A program made the position numbers and the translations under genes. The notes under the pieces are model-generated. The model was given only the letters and a program-made list of their open reading frames with translations. It did no database searches and had not been told where the DNA came from. DNA of 64,000 nt from Epiperipatus broadwayi (taxonomy: Eukaryota > Onychophora > Udeonychophora > Euonychophora > Peripatidae), in assembly GCA_028023455.1 (NCBI GenBank), contig JAQFVV010012423.1:5744269-5808268 (forward strand). The letters run 5' to 3'. Positions 27,435-39,464 of the stretch are shown one piece after another. Numbering within the stretch: the first letter of the stretch is position 1; the number at the start of each line of letters is the position of its first letter.

Positions 27435-29144
27435 AAATTAATGAATAATATAATACAAAGAATGGTATGGGTTAAGTTAGCATTACATATGATTCACCAT
27501 GCACAAATTAAACTAAATTTATCAGGGGTTTGGCAGGGATGATAAGAACCTACATCCACATATAAGATGCATAGTTCATTTGAATTGAGAAGTTTGTTAA
27601 TGAACTAATTAATCTGGAGTATACATGGATGTTCAAATATTGGATAAGCTACTCCAACATACTGGGAGTTTACCTCAGTTACTTATTTGGTGCTCATATC
27701 CAAACAATTAAATCTATAGGTGCTTCTACTGTCAAACATTATGCGGGCAACTGACATAATTAGGCCAGTATTTGCCATTTACCCATAGAGAATAGCAAAG
27801 TAGAAATATATATATCATCCAAGTCCACATCTGTCATGTACAAACATAATATAAGATTTCCAACATAGTTAATTATGTCTGCATTTGAAATAATCAATGA
27901 ATATCTGCATTGCCAATCTCCCAAAACAAGCATTGGGAAGCTAATGCAATAATAAAATGGACTAATTTAAGGGAGATTCTAACTCAAGTTCAACAAATAG
28001 TTTGATCAACATCATTACTCATTATTTAGTAATGGCTACCTGAATTTCAAGGAATATTATACTATATCTCTACAGTTAGAATTAAATTTATTTGTTCAAA
28101 TAATCTTCATAGATTATACCTTACAACATAAGGTTGGCCTATAACCAGAATAATTACTTATTATGAAACAAATTGAACTTTGAATCACATAACAATACAA
28201 ACATTATAATGATGGCAAAGTGATTAAAGATTATAACCAAGCAATATAAATTTGCAATAGTGAGTAGGATTTAAATAACTAAACATTATTCTATAATTAC
28301 TAGATCAAACATAGAATTAGTAATATCTCACACTGTAAACTTAAAATATTTAATATGCTCACTATTTCGAGTGGCATTTGGCACATTATAACTAACATGA
28401 ACTAGTAAGAAATTTTAATACCTAGAAACTTATAAAGACAGTAATAAATACCATCACTAGCACAAAAATAAAGATTAATTACAATTTAGTAGGCTGAGCA
28501 CAAGTTCACAATTTCAGAGTTTAAACAAAATTAAGGGTTTTACAGAGATGAAAATTTAATTTGAATCTTCATGCAGGCTTATAGAATAGCTATAGCTCTA
28601 GAATTAGATCTCCTAAAGTTTATTTTAGCACTCTTTGTGGTGACAGTAGGAATTTTATCTTTGATTAATCTATGCAAGCACTTCAGTTGTTTTTATCAAT
28701 TCTTGGCTATGGGTAAAGTAGCAATTATTCTCCATAGGATTGGCAGTGTATCATTCTGTGCAGGTGACATCAGCATGGCAAGTTCTTTATGGGACTTCTT
28801 CCATTATTGTAACAGCTTGATGTTTTTAGTATGCAGTATGGAGACAGAGATTATCATTCCCAGGCTTGGAGTACAATAACTCCCACTTCTCTTACTCAGA
28901 TACTTTACAGATCAAACTTGTGAGGATTTTGTTAAACAGTATTTACAAAATTTAAAATTTCCTTTTTACATAGAAAAGATAAATTATATATACATGCCTC
29001 CAATTAACTTATATATTTTTAGGATAATTTTACTTTACAGCAAAATAAGTCATTAGCACACCATGCTGTATGATTTTAGAAATAAAATATCTTCCTAGCT
29101 TCTGTTTAATTTTCAGCAGGATGTTAGCAAGAATTTACTCTTTG
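27435..29144. other. AT-rich DNA, nothing recognised
   Basis: There is no recognisable element between the gypsy and Penelope elements. A plus-strand open frame at 28571-28879 contains hydrophobic stretches (LALFVVTVGILSLI) but no family motif. Its segment is slightly less AT-biased than the surroundings. I would not call it a gene. Confidence 0.4.
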
Positions 29145-29159
29145 TTTTTACAAGGTTTT

Positions 29160-29292
29160 AGAAAATGTTATTTAAACTTTCCAAATATGAACAACTTGTT
29201 AGTAATAACACACAAATAGACAATACAGGTTAGTAATTACACAATGTTTTGAGTAGTAGTATTCTCCACTCTTCGTCAGGTGTTGCTGGTCT
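29160..29292 (-). repeat. Left Penelope terminal repeat (inverted)
   Basis: Read on the minus strand this gives gaccagcaacacctgacgaa, a hairpin, then cattgtgtaattactaacctgtattgtctatttgtgtg. It aligns with 31258-31400. The hammerhead-like core CTGACGA is at 29273-29279, with AAAA in place of GAAA. Confidence 0.8.
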
Positions 29293-29339
29293 ATATGCAT
29301 TACTCCAAAAGCATCGCAGGTATTTCAGTGATTCAGAAA

Positions 29340-31052
29340 AAAGTTTGTATTTCAGCAAGATTCCTCACCTGTATGGACTGCCTAAATCCATAAAGACAAT
29401 GTTCCATTAAGACCTTATGTAATCAATGTGGTTTAAATAAATTTATAATTATAACTTTAAATTATTGTAATAAATTTCTAACTATAAGATCTTTCCATTG
29501 ACTTGTTGTAAATTGAAAGATTTCATGAGTATTAATGTGTAATAAGAAATGTGAACTTAATCAGTGAAGTATTGAATAGCTTCATGCTTTCAGATCTAAC
29601 CACTTCAGCTTCACCTATTTATATAGAAAGTAGGTTGAAGTAAAGAGGGTTTCCCTCTTTAATTCCAAAACATAAGCATGTGGTCAAGACCTATAGAGGT
29701 CCCTACTATCACATTTTAACATCCACATTCTTGAGGTTACAGCCTTAGTAAATATTAATTAAGACCTATTGTTAGTTCTAGAAATTCACCATGTCAAAAT
29801 TTGTCAAGATTTCTTCTCGAAGTTCTTAGTCCATTGGTGTACAAGACACAGTCTTTCATCAGGGATTCTAAGCACTTTGTAGAATTAGTCAGGAACATGA
29901 AAATGGAAAGAACTGACATATTGGTAAGCTTTGATATGGAAAGTCTGTTTACAAATGTATCATGTGATGAGGCATTGTCTATTGTAAGAAAAAGATTATA
30001 TAACAATGAAATTATTAACATTCTGTATAACAACAACATACTTTCAATATAACTCAGAACTCTTTCAACAAAATCAAGGGATGGAAAAACTTGATACCAC
30101 AGCCATAAATACAACTCCATATACACCTAAAGTGTGGCTTCAATATGTTGATGATACATCTGTGGTATGGCCACATGGTGAGGTAAAATTACAGTCATTC
30201 TGGATGCACATTAACAACATATGTCCTACAATTAAATTCACAATGGAATCAGAACAAGAAAAAACATTAGAATTTTTGGATGTTCTTGTGACAAGACTCC
30301 CTTAGGGCAAAGTAAAAACAATAGCATATAAAAAACCAACACATGCTAGCAAGTACCTGACATATACATCTAATCATACAAGAAGCACTATACAAAGGAT
30401 TGTATTATCACTATGGAACAGAGCAAAGGAGATTTGTTCAGAAACCAGTGATTTGGAAAAAAAAGATTCACATAGAACAAATGCTTGTAAAGAATGGTTA
30501 TCCATCAGCAGTCATTAGGAAAACGTTCAATAGATGACACAAAAAGACACCAAAAGAGAAAACAATTATTAGTATAATAGTGTATCCATACATACCAGGA
30601 ATGATGGACAAATTAAAGAAAATCTGCAGTCAATATAACATTAGAACTGTTTTCCAAATCCATACCACACTGCAAGGAATGCTTACTTCTACTAATCCTA
30701 AATTGGAAATGGGGAAGAACAAAATATGCATCTATGAAATATTATGTGAATGTGGAAGGAAATAAACCTTGGCAAGACCTATTGCCCTGTTGAACAGCAT
30801 TTGAAAGAGCACAAACTAATGATTAAAAGAGAAAAAACAGATGTGTCTACCATAGCAGATTATGTATGTACTAATGACCATATGCTTAAGTGGGTAAATA
30901 CAAAGATATTGGATAAAGAGGAAAAAATGCATAGAAGAAAATTCAAGGAAGCTGCTCATATGACAATGATAAATAATTCTATAAGTCAACCCAGTGTGGC
31001 AATACACAATGTATGGAAGCCTCTAATTAATCTTGCTCTTAGGAAAAAATAA
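29340..31052 (+). pseudogene. Penelope reverse transcriptase and endonuclease
   Basis: Reading begins near 29360 with PHLYGLPK, then DNVPLRP to 29415. A 342 bp insertion follows. Reading resumes at 29768 with IVSSRNSPCQNLSRFL, then LVSFDMESLFTNV (RT palm, about 29925). A deletion removes the usual GSPLSP segment. WLQYVDDTSVVWPHG carries the catalytic YVDD at about 30150, and EFLDVLVTRLP follows. The linker AYKKPTHASKYLTYTSNH leads to the endonuclease: CIYEILCECGRK, a one-base frameshift near 30755, then LGKTYCPVEQHLKEHK. GIY and YIG are both altered, and the expected helix Arg appears lost. It ends at a TAA at about 31050. It is inactive. Confidence 0.88.
29416..29757. mobile_element. 342 bp insertion in Penelope RT with 10 bp duplication
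   Basis: The direct repeat attaagacct occurs at 29406-29415 and 29758-29767. Removing the insert plus one repeat joins V-P-L-R-P to I-V-S-S-R in frame, recreating a motif typical of Penelope reverse transcriptases. The insert has no open frame and no clear terminal inverted repeat. An intron is a weaker alternative, since the flanking repeat is exact and the candidate splice sites would not restore this motif. Confidence 0.75.
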
Positions 31053-31161
31053 AAAAACTAATTAGCCTTGTTAAAAAAAAAATTGAAGGACTCAGAAGGA
31101 TTTGAACCAACCCTCATATATAAATAGATCAAATTTCTACTGTATGATGCCTTTGACAGAA

Positions 31162-31229
31162 TAGCTCAGTTGGTAGAGTATTTGCCTTAAATTCTATATT
31201 CAAAAATCTAAAGGGCGAGTTCAACTTCT
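31162..31229 (+). repeat. tRNA-like module at Penelope 3' repeat
   Basis: TAGCTCAGTTGGTAGAG at 31162-31178 is a consensus A box as in many tRNAs. A degenerate B box, GAGTTCAACTTCT, lies at 31217-31229. The Penelope terminal repeat (gaccagcaacacc) begins about 27 bp later, the same spacing as at 13405-13471. The segment between the boxes is AT-rich and does not form an anticodon arm, so it is not a tRNA gene. Confidence 0.55.
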
Positions 31230-31257
31230 AAGCAAATATTGTCACTGTGCATATAGA

Positions 31258-31400
31258 CCAGCAACACCTGAAGAAGAGTGGATAATAAAACTCCTTGAAA
31301 TGTTGTGTAATTATTAACCTGTATTGTCTATTTGTGTGTTATTACTAACAAGTTGTTTGTATTTGGAAAGTTTAAATAAAGTTTAAAATTTTCTATACAT
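31258..31400 (+). repeat. Right Penelope terminal repeat with hammerhead-like motif
   Basis: This copy has the best-preserved motif: CTGAAGA (31268-31274), a stem-loop with GAGT/ACTC pairing, then GAAA (31297-31300). GCAACA (31261-31266) can pair with TGTTGT (31301-31306) around it. Penelope terminal repeats are known to encode hammerhead ribozymes whose core is CTGANGA...GAAA. I could not place stem III and the cleavage site, so activity is not claimed. The downstream part, gtttgtatttggaaagttta...ttttctatacattcaaca, is shared with the other copies. Confidence 0.7.
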
Positions 31401-31849
31401 TCAACATTCACTCATAAATGATGGAAATAGTCTAACATATCACATCTTATAATATGCGATCATTACAAACCTTCAGACAAATTTACTATGGCAATTCCTC
31501 CTTTATCTTACTATTCAATCTATTTATACATTTAAAAAATAATAATTCTATTAAACCCCATCTTTTTAGTTTTTGAATTTGATAAGCAACCTTTTCTTTT
31601 AAACTTACAATTTTAGTAAAATAATTTACAAAGTTGATTAAGTGTTTATTTTTGAGATGGAATACGTTTTAACAAATAACTATTATTTTAAAACCTTTTT
31701 AAATGTCAATTTAACACACTTTCGTCAAACAGATTTTTGATCCCTTTTATAAACTATTTTAGAAATCAATTTTAAAAACTATAATAAATCACAAAATAAC
31801 AAAATACATCCTATACATATCATGATGATATTTATGATTTACTCACAAA

Positions 31850-32105
31850 TATGCGATTTTAACATTTTTTTGAGTTATTAAATTAAGTTAATTATAAATT
31901 AAATTTACAAAGCTATTACTTCAATCTATACACAATAATTAGATATTTGACACTAATGTAAAAATATGTATGTGTGACTATACAGACATCTCAATAGACT
32001 TTTCTTGGGGCACTTTTAAGGTTTGAACTTGTGTACAGAGACTTGCATGTGACCCACAGACGATTCCCGGAGATAATTCCAGTGAAATAAATATGGCATG
32101 GCAAA
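31850..32105. repeat. Dispersed repeat, copy 2
   Basis: This is the partner of 22445-22705 in the same orientation, running from actcacaaatatgcgat to atatggcatggcaaat. It sits 400 bp downstream of the Penelope element in otherwise unremarkable DNA. Two copies allow a consensus of about 260 bp. Confidence 0.7.
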
Positions 32106-34594
32106 TACTCTGTTTCACTCTAGACTATTCTATTTCTTTCAAATATCTATTTTCTGATGAATTATTCTTACATTTCCAATTTCTTCTTCTTTAAGGTTTC
32201 TTCTTTAGGGAACCGTTATAATTTTATTTTTACCACAATATGTTCAGGTTTGGCAGTTATAAAAGAGACAGGAAGATTCATAAACTTGAGACAACACTTC
32301 AGAAAGTTAGTCAGGCAGTAACTCGATAGAATTGTGCAACAAATATTATAATTAAGGAATATAACTGCTCATTTATAGCAATGTAGAAAAATTATATTAA
32401 CAGGTGACCATAATCTTTGTGTACATTTTTATGTTGGTAACATTTATGTCTCATTCTTGAAAAGTAATTAACATCCATTTCTAAAACAAAGAAATATTTT
32501 GATAGTTTTTTAAATAATAAGAATTAATTTTCGTTCTTTCAATAAATTGCCATCTCCTACAAATTCCTGATAAACCTGCAGTTAATGGGTGAATACTACT
32601 GCTTTCATCCCATCATTCATACCATTCAATAATCATATACTTTTAAAAACAAATAAATTTAAAAAAATCATATGAAAAAACTTAGATTCACTTCTACTGA
32701 AGCCAAGATAAAGAAAGAATGAGTTTAAACTGTTTAGTTCTATTTATAAACTTTTTAAATTAATGTCAGAGGCACTATAGCAACATCCCATATTAAATGT
32801 TTGGTCAATTCCAGCCAACATCTTATAAATAAACATCTTATTATATAAAATAAGGAAATTGAAAATAAATATTTTATAATTTATTACACATAACATATAA
32901 TATTTACATTTTAAAATGCAAATAGTATTCTTTTACTCCTTTCATACTACAATGAAAATATACTTTTTACACATGTTGTTGCTTCACTTCTGTTTCTTCT
33001 AATATCTTTTGTTCTTCATCTTATTATTGTTTTAATGTAGAAAAATAGATTTGACTATTTGGTCTTTTATTTTTATCAAGTTTTACTCACATTCTACATT
33101 TCTCAATAAATTTAGTTCATCATTTTCTTCTTGTTTTAATTCATTAGTTTTTTGTTCTAATACATATGGTTTGTACAGATCCTCTATAATTTTGTGTTAT
33201 ACATTAACATGAATCTTATATATTTTGGATCATTCTTTTTTTTTTCATTTTCTATTTTTTCCAAAATGTTGAACATCTACACCATATATAACAGTGGTAA
33301 TATTGTCACATTCTTTTTAGGTATTGTTTCTGATAATGTTGCAGTCTTGTCTTTAGATATTAAGATTTTCTTTACTTTGCAATAACCTCATTATTTTCGA
33401 TATACTTATAACTGGATTGACCACCAACTGTCCTGCATTATCCCTTCATTCATTTTTTATTCACAACTTCAGCTTTGTTTATATTTTTTTTAGAATTACA
33501 ATATATAATATATAGAAAAAATATTATCTAATCAACCATGCTATTCATCTAACTCAAACAAGTGGGTGCTTACAATATTAATTTATATGAAGCCTTGTCA
33601 TACGTGGCCCAAAATTTTATGAATAAACACAAATTTACAAAAAGTAACTCACAATGAAATGGATGTAAAATTATATAAAAATATCATTTTATGTAGGGAA
33701 TAAAAGAATGGATTAATCATTATGATATATAAAGAGATAACACATTATTCAAACAAATAACAATATAATAGTTCTTTACAAATGATTATAATTATCAGAC
33801 AAAATGTACTTATTTTCCTTAAATAGGTAATTTCTTCAATTTTTTTATTTCACACACATCGTGGAAAAGAATAAAATGTCAAAGGTTTATTTTACAATTA
33901 AATTTTATAATACCACTTTTTTTATGATTGAGCATATTTTCTGCAGAGTAAATCCCTGGCCTATGATACATCCAGAATATAATCATATGCATGGCCAACA
34001 TTCACAAATATTATACATTTATTTATATTGCAAGCTTAATAGCATATTCACACACATTTACATAATATGCAATAATTATAACTAATACATCTTTCTTATA
34101 ATGATTATTCTAAGGAATGGCCACTTGAAGTCTGAATCCTGATTTAACAATAGCACAAAATAATTAATTGAGGTGGTTCTTTGAATCTGGCCCTGATTTA
34201 TTAATAATAACTCGTTAATTAAGTGAGATGTTTTTCTGGACATGAAGTAGAAAATTAAAGAACAAAACCATGAATAAATTCATCATATAGATACTGTGTA
34301 GAATAACAATTTAACAGTGATTTAATAATTTCATGAACATAATAAATTGTAATGTTTATAAAATTTAATTGAAAGCATGGACTCAGTTGCATTTCTAATA
34401 TAAATATTTAATTTAAAATACCACTAACTATATTATATTACATATATTTTTCTTTCTTTTTTTCACTTGGATGCTTTAACAACATGTATACTCACTTCTA
34501 TACTCATTTGTTTAAAATGAATATTAAATCATTTGTTATTTATCTGACAATTTCACATTAAATAAAACTTCTTTTTTAAATGTTAACAAATCAT
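32106..34594. other. AT-rich DNA, nothing recognised
   Basis: No gene or bounded element was found. Open frames at 33194 and 33861 are short, AT-biased and without motifs. Confidence 0.5.
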
Positions 34595-36840
34595 AATATA
34601 TATATATATTATAATGATCTGGAATAAGCCTTCAACGTATCTGCACTACAAGGCTCCATCTAGGCATTTGAACCTAGAAAAATTTATAAAGTAGGCAGAT
34701 ACGTAAGTCAAAAACAAAATTTTATTTTATATATTTTGATATCTGGTCGTTAGCCCATAGTCACTAGCTCAGTGGAACAGCAGAGATTTATATTTTATAT
34801 TAAATTCCTATCTAAGATATATAAAAAAAAGAATAAAATAAGCAACTGCCAGTAATTATACACACAAACATTTATTTAAGCACATATATATATATAAAAT
34901 TTAACATTATTATTTTAGTATGTTTACTTTAACATTTCACATTATTTTTAACTTTTATTTTAGATTTTAATTTACATTTTAATTTTTATACTATTATAAG
35001 TTCGCACAGATGGGTTTATAAAAGCTTGTTTTATAATGTTGAGCATAGATCGGTTACATAGATTACACAGTCAAAAACATTTAAAAATAAACATAAACGA
35101 TCAAAATATAAAATCATTGGTGGAATTGCAGAGGGAAATTTATAAGAAACCCAATAGCATTCATTGTAAGATGCCACATTGGCACCAATAACTTAGAAGA
35201 CATCTGAATAAATACATTTTAGATACTCACCATAAGGTATCATTATTTACTGAATGTCTATATATTTTGATCAAATATGAAAACCAAAAACATAATTGAC
35301 CGATAACAAATCCATGCAACGTCCATACCCAACTTAAATTTAATGCATTTTTATTTAGAGTGTTGAGTATGAATAGACTACATAGATTTGCATTTGAAAG
35401 AAAATATTCTATCCTTATTTAACGTTAGGCCAAAAGTTCGCAGTCAAACCAACGTCAATTCATCTGATATATCGATGCATTCAATGTAATATGAAATACG
35501 GCAGCACAAAAGATTAAAAGAATAAATTGCCTCTCATCAGATAGGAATACTACATCTATCTGACAAGAAGACCAATAAAAAAAACGCCATAGGAAAGGAC
35601 AGCGGACTTCGACTTATTATCCCTTCCATAGGCAAATGGTTGTGTGTGGCATATAAAGTGATTCTGCCCATAGCGAATCTCGTACTACATCTACTAATTA
35701 CACCAATATATCCAATCCATTGACCTAATTTAACTATGAAACAAATAACCTAAGGTTACCTTCCCCTAATATAACTTTACAAATCTATATAGCCATTCAT
35801 GCTGACTTAAGTTTAACATTTATATAATATTAAATTAGCGAAAAACAAAAAATCATAAATAAAACTTAAAAGAACAAAAAAAAAAAATGGAAATGTTTTT
35901 TTTTTTAAAAAAAAAAAAAAAATACATCAAATAAAATTATAACTAATTAATAAATAATTTAGTTTGGTCAGATAGGAAATACTATTGCGATAATTTCTGA
36001 AAGGTTTAGAATTTAGAGTTTGTTTTGAAAATGTTCATAAAGTTTTTACGATTTTTAAAATGTCCAGTTTTATCCATGGCTTGCCATTTGAACGTGAATT
36101 CCCACACTGTCCTAAATAGATTGGTATTAAATGTTGGCCATTTTATTTATTCATCCGGTGGTTTTTTATTTTAGCTGGTCCTCAATGTAGAAAATGATGT
36201 TTCATTTTTTTTCTTTAACAACTGAAGGAATTGAAAGTGTGTGTTTCAATCCCTTCACCTCCGACTCTCCACTAACACATATCTGTCCACTCGTAATAAC
36301 TAACTAATAATTTTCAACCTTTTCCTTTTATATTAATTTTAAGGATTCAATTGACATTACATCATCGATGATGATGATTCTTCCATTGAGGTCCAATTTC
36401 CCCGATGGATTTCTTTCATTGGCCATTCTTTTCCTATTGTTTTTCCTCTCCTATCTGACCATTGCTTATACATTTGAAATGCCCAAGGGCTAGCTTACTA
36501 ATTAAAATAATCATTTCCATTTTACAAAAGATTAATTAATTTATATACATTCTTGAAGATATATTTTTATCTTCAATTAAATCTTTTTAAGTTTTTGCTT
36601 TTAAAATACTTTTTCTATTTTTAATAATTTTTTATTTTAATAATTTTGTTTTATCTGTGCGATTATATATATATATATATGCGAGTTTAAGATGATTTTT
36701 TTAATTTTCAATTTTTAATTCTTAAAAAAGAAGTTTTTATTTGTGAACTTTTATTTTTTTCATGTTTAATAATAAAATAACAATGTAACGTCATCTGTGC
36801 CCATTACAATATATATATATAATAAATACGAGATGAAGCT
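34595..36840 (+). repeat. Long dispersed repeat family, copy A
   Basis: About 2.2 kb aligns, with gaps, to 53560-55260. Shared blocks include aaatttataaagtaggcaga, gcccatagtcactagctcag with acagcagagatttata, aaacccaatagcattcat, gatgccacattggcaccaat, and near the right end ccaagggctagcttactaat with aatcatttccattttacaaa. A ttcgcacagatg motif near 35000 recurs inverted at about 36650 (atctgtgcga), so subterminal inverted repeats exist. A unit of about 324 bp beginning gttgag(c/t)at is present twice in this copy (from about 35038 and 35362). No coding frame was recognised and the superfamily is unknown. Confidence 0.75.
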
Positions 36841-37882
36841 AATTTTCTTTTATACATTTTTATTTTACTTTAGTTGCTATAAATCTCAAATAACTTATTT
36901 TTAAAAAAAAAAACGTTTACATCCTGATTTAAACAATCAATAACATAAAATATAGTTTGTTAGTATTAAATATAAATTAAAATAAAGGTTAAATAGTTAT
37001 ATTTTAGAGTAACAATTTAAACATATTTTTTTTGTTTTAACCTCAGTTGCTTTAAAGCTCAACTAACTTTTTCACAAAAAAACTTTCTATATTTAGCAAT
37101 CCTTACAACTCAGAACCAACTTACAAGTATGGGAAATATACCATGGCTGAGAGTAAAATAAAGGAGGAATTATTCATTTTTATGTATATATTTGGGAATA
37201 AAATCACAATGCTATTTGTTGAAAAATAGTGAAAATAATGTAAGATTAGGAACAGATCAGCAAAATTTGAAGCAGATAAAATGAGGATGTTATATTAATA
37301 CTTTTATATCATGACTCAAATAGAACAAATGTAAGCATGAATTGTTTTAGAAGCTTATGTCTTTCAAAGTGTCTGTTAAATTCTTAATTTTAGATGGAAG
37401 TCTTGTTTGCAATTAAAACTGTTTGTGAAAGTATAAATTTCAAAAACTCAAATGTACATGTTATGCAATTTTTGTGAGAAATAATTACCTTTTTATACAG
37501 TATTTATTTACTAGTCCATACATACATACATATATATATATAGTGAATTAAATATTTTCATGGATTATTATTACAATAAAGAATAGAAATGAGGAGATTA
37601 CATCCCTGTAAACAGAGATAATTTTTAACCTTTGATGTTGCCAAGAAATGATCAATTACTACAAATTGACAATCCATAAGTCAAACAAGTTTTTTCATTA
37701 ATCTATAATAGCTTTTTTATTGGAATTTTTTGTTGAAGTAAAAGAGATTATCTTTTACTTCAAACCCAAGTTCTTATATGGATTTAAACTTAAAAAGTTA
37801 TTTTTACAAATGCAATAAAGTGAAAGAATAACTTCTTTCTTGATATTTGGAAAATAATATATATATATATAACCATTAAAAA

Positions 37883-38398
37883 CAGTCAACACTTAGACAA
37901 TCCCAATATAGATAACATTCAACAATCTCAAATTGTTGTCAAGGCAACCTCCCTTTAACAATAAAGGTGGAATCCCATTTTTATTTATAGTTTCATATAT
38001 TTATAGACACTAAAGATTGCATCTTACCCACAGAGATTGAAATTATTGATATAAAGAAGTTTAAATAAACCTCTTTAAACTGATAAATATAACCTGCTGT
38101 GAATGCAGAATAATAAATAGTCAATTGTAACATTACAAATTGCAATTACAATTTTCAAATTGCACCCAAATTATTACTTAAATAATAAGTATAATAATGT
38201 TCAAAGCTAAATGGGTTTAAGTAACCATTAGAAAAACACTTAGACAATTCCAATATACATAACAGTCAACAATCTCAAACTATTGTCAAGGTAACCTCCC
38301 ATTAACAATAAAGATAGAATCTCATCTTTATTTATAGTTCCATATATTTATGTAGACACTAAAGATTGCAACTTGACCACAGAGATTGAAATTCTTAA
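37883..38398 (+). repeat. Direct repeat pair, about 345 bp period
   Basis: About 170 bp at 37883-38050 recurs at 38228-38398. Shared blocks are cacttagacaat(c/t)ccaata, caacaatctcaaa, acaataaag, and agacactaaagattgca followed by cacagagattgaaatt. The intervening 175 bp is unrelated AT-rich DNA. No known family was recognised. Confidence 0.8.
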
Positions 38399-38421
38399 TA
38401 CATATAATTGATATATATATA

Positions 38422-38672
38422 TATGACTATAGATGGCGTTATACCAAAAACACCTTCAAGCGTTTGTTTACATAAACATCAGAGTGTATTTCACTATCTC
38501 TAACTTAATTTCCACCTTCATATCATGATTTCAAGCTATTTGCTATCGTCAGTGAAGGACAGGATTAAGAAACTAGATCTAAAACACAAACTCTGAGCGT
38601 TTAAGAAACAATTTCTATTCAGCTTGCAAGCGTGAATCTTTTAGACACGTAATGTCTTCAAACTCAGCATAG
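38422..38672 (+). repeat. Single-arm copy of foldback element
   Basis: 251 bp matching 38821-39071 with very few differences (for example gcgttataccaaaaacacc in both, then acatcag versus tgtcag). It lacks the terminal segment and the inverted right arm of the complete element downstream. It is followed by 100 bp of unique sequence. Confidence 0.9.
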
Positions 38673-38773
38673 CATGCCAGATAGCTACATGGGTCTGATA
38701 TCAGTTCAGCATCACCACATAGTAGAAGCCTCTGCAATATATATCATTGCAAGAAAGACCTCAAAGGTACATT

Positions 38774-39286
38774 TATGAAAAACAAAAAACACAAGTTAAA
38801 AATTTGCATACGCTTGTATTTATGACTATAGATGGCGTTATACCAAAAACACCTTCAAGCGTTTGTTTACATAAATGTCAGAGCGTATTTCACTATCTCT
38901 AACTTAATTTCCACCTTCATATCATGATTTCAAGCTATTTGCTATCGTCAGTGAAGGACAGGATTAAGAAACTAGATCTAAAACACAAACTCTGAGCGTT
39001 TAAGAAACAATTTCTATTCAGCTTGCAAGCGTGAATCTTTTAGACACATAATGTCTTCAAACTCAGCATAGTTTGTGTTTTAGATCTAGTTTCTTAATCC
39101 TGTCCTTCACTGATGATAGCAAATAGCTTGAAATCATGATATAAAGGTGGAAATTAAGTTAGAGATAGTGAAATACGCTCTGACGTTTATGTAAACAAAC
39201 GCTTGAAGGTGTTTTTGGTATAACACCATCTATAGTATAAATACAAGCGTATGCAAGTTTTTAACTTGTGTTTTTTGTTTTTCATA
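38774..39286. mobile_element. 513 bp foldback element
   Basis: The left arm (38774 to about 38996) and right arm (about 39072-39286) are inverted copies with near-perfect identity, starting and ending tatgaaaaacaaaaaacaca and its complement. The central 75 bp is single copy. The arms carry gatggcgttatacc and caagcgtttgtttacataaa. No target duplication was clearly resolved because the right flank is a TA tract. With the neighbouring single-arm copy, this gives three copies of one arm within 0.9 kb. Confidence 0.88.
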
Positions 39287-39337
39287 TATATATAACATGT
39301 AAATACATGTATATTGTGTATAGAGCATTTATCTTTT

Positions 39338-39464
39338 TAACATGAATGTAGTCAGGGGGCATCAGCTGTATAAGATAGATTGGATAGATGTAGGGGGTTG
39401 TTTGAAAGCTTGAGTTCAAATCTTTTATCAGTATATACATATATTGTAATGGTATATAATATGC
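39338..39464 (+). repeat. SINE-like copy with terminal hairpin
   Basis: It contains ggcatcagctgtataagata, aaagcttgagttcaaatc (B-box-like), a (TA)-rich tract and then the hairpin gtaatgg...ccattac at 39447-39471. Comparable tail hairpins follow the (TA)n tracts at 49080-49112 and 52915-52943. The segment abuts the inverted partial copy of the 2 kb repeat. Confidence 0.5.

Larger units (their letters stand above)
29145..31450 (+). mobile_element. Degenerate Penelope-like element with GIY-YIG
   Basis: The element has terminal repeats in inverted orientation (29160-29292 minus, 31258-31400 plus). They enclose a 5'-truncated reverse transcriptase and a GIY-YIG endonuclease, then a tRNA-like module just before the 3' repeat. 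Inverted or partial terminal repeats and 5' truncation are usual for Penelope-like elements. The coding part is in three or more frames with stops. The same terminal repeat appears as bare pairs at 2805-3083 and 12950-13668. Confidence 0.85.

Noticed and set aside
28571-28879. 102-residue hydrophobic frame
   Set aside because: Only a weak composition signal, no recognised family and no splice context that supports it; left unannotated as a gene.
31155-31235. Functional tRNA gene
   Set aside because: The A box is perfect but the B box is degenerate and no anticodon arm forms.
37883-38398. CRISPR-like spaced repeats
   Set aside because: Only two long units with AT-rich DNA between them, in a eukaryotic context.
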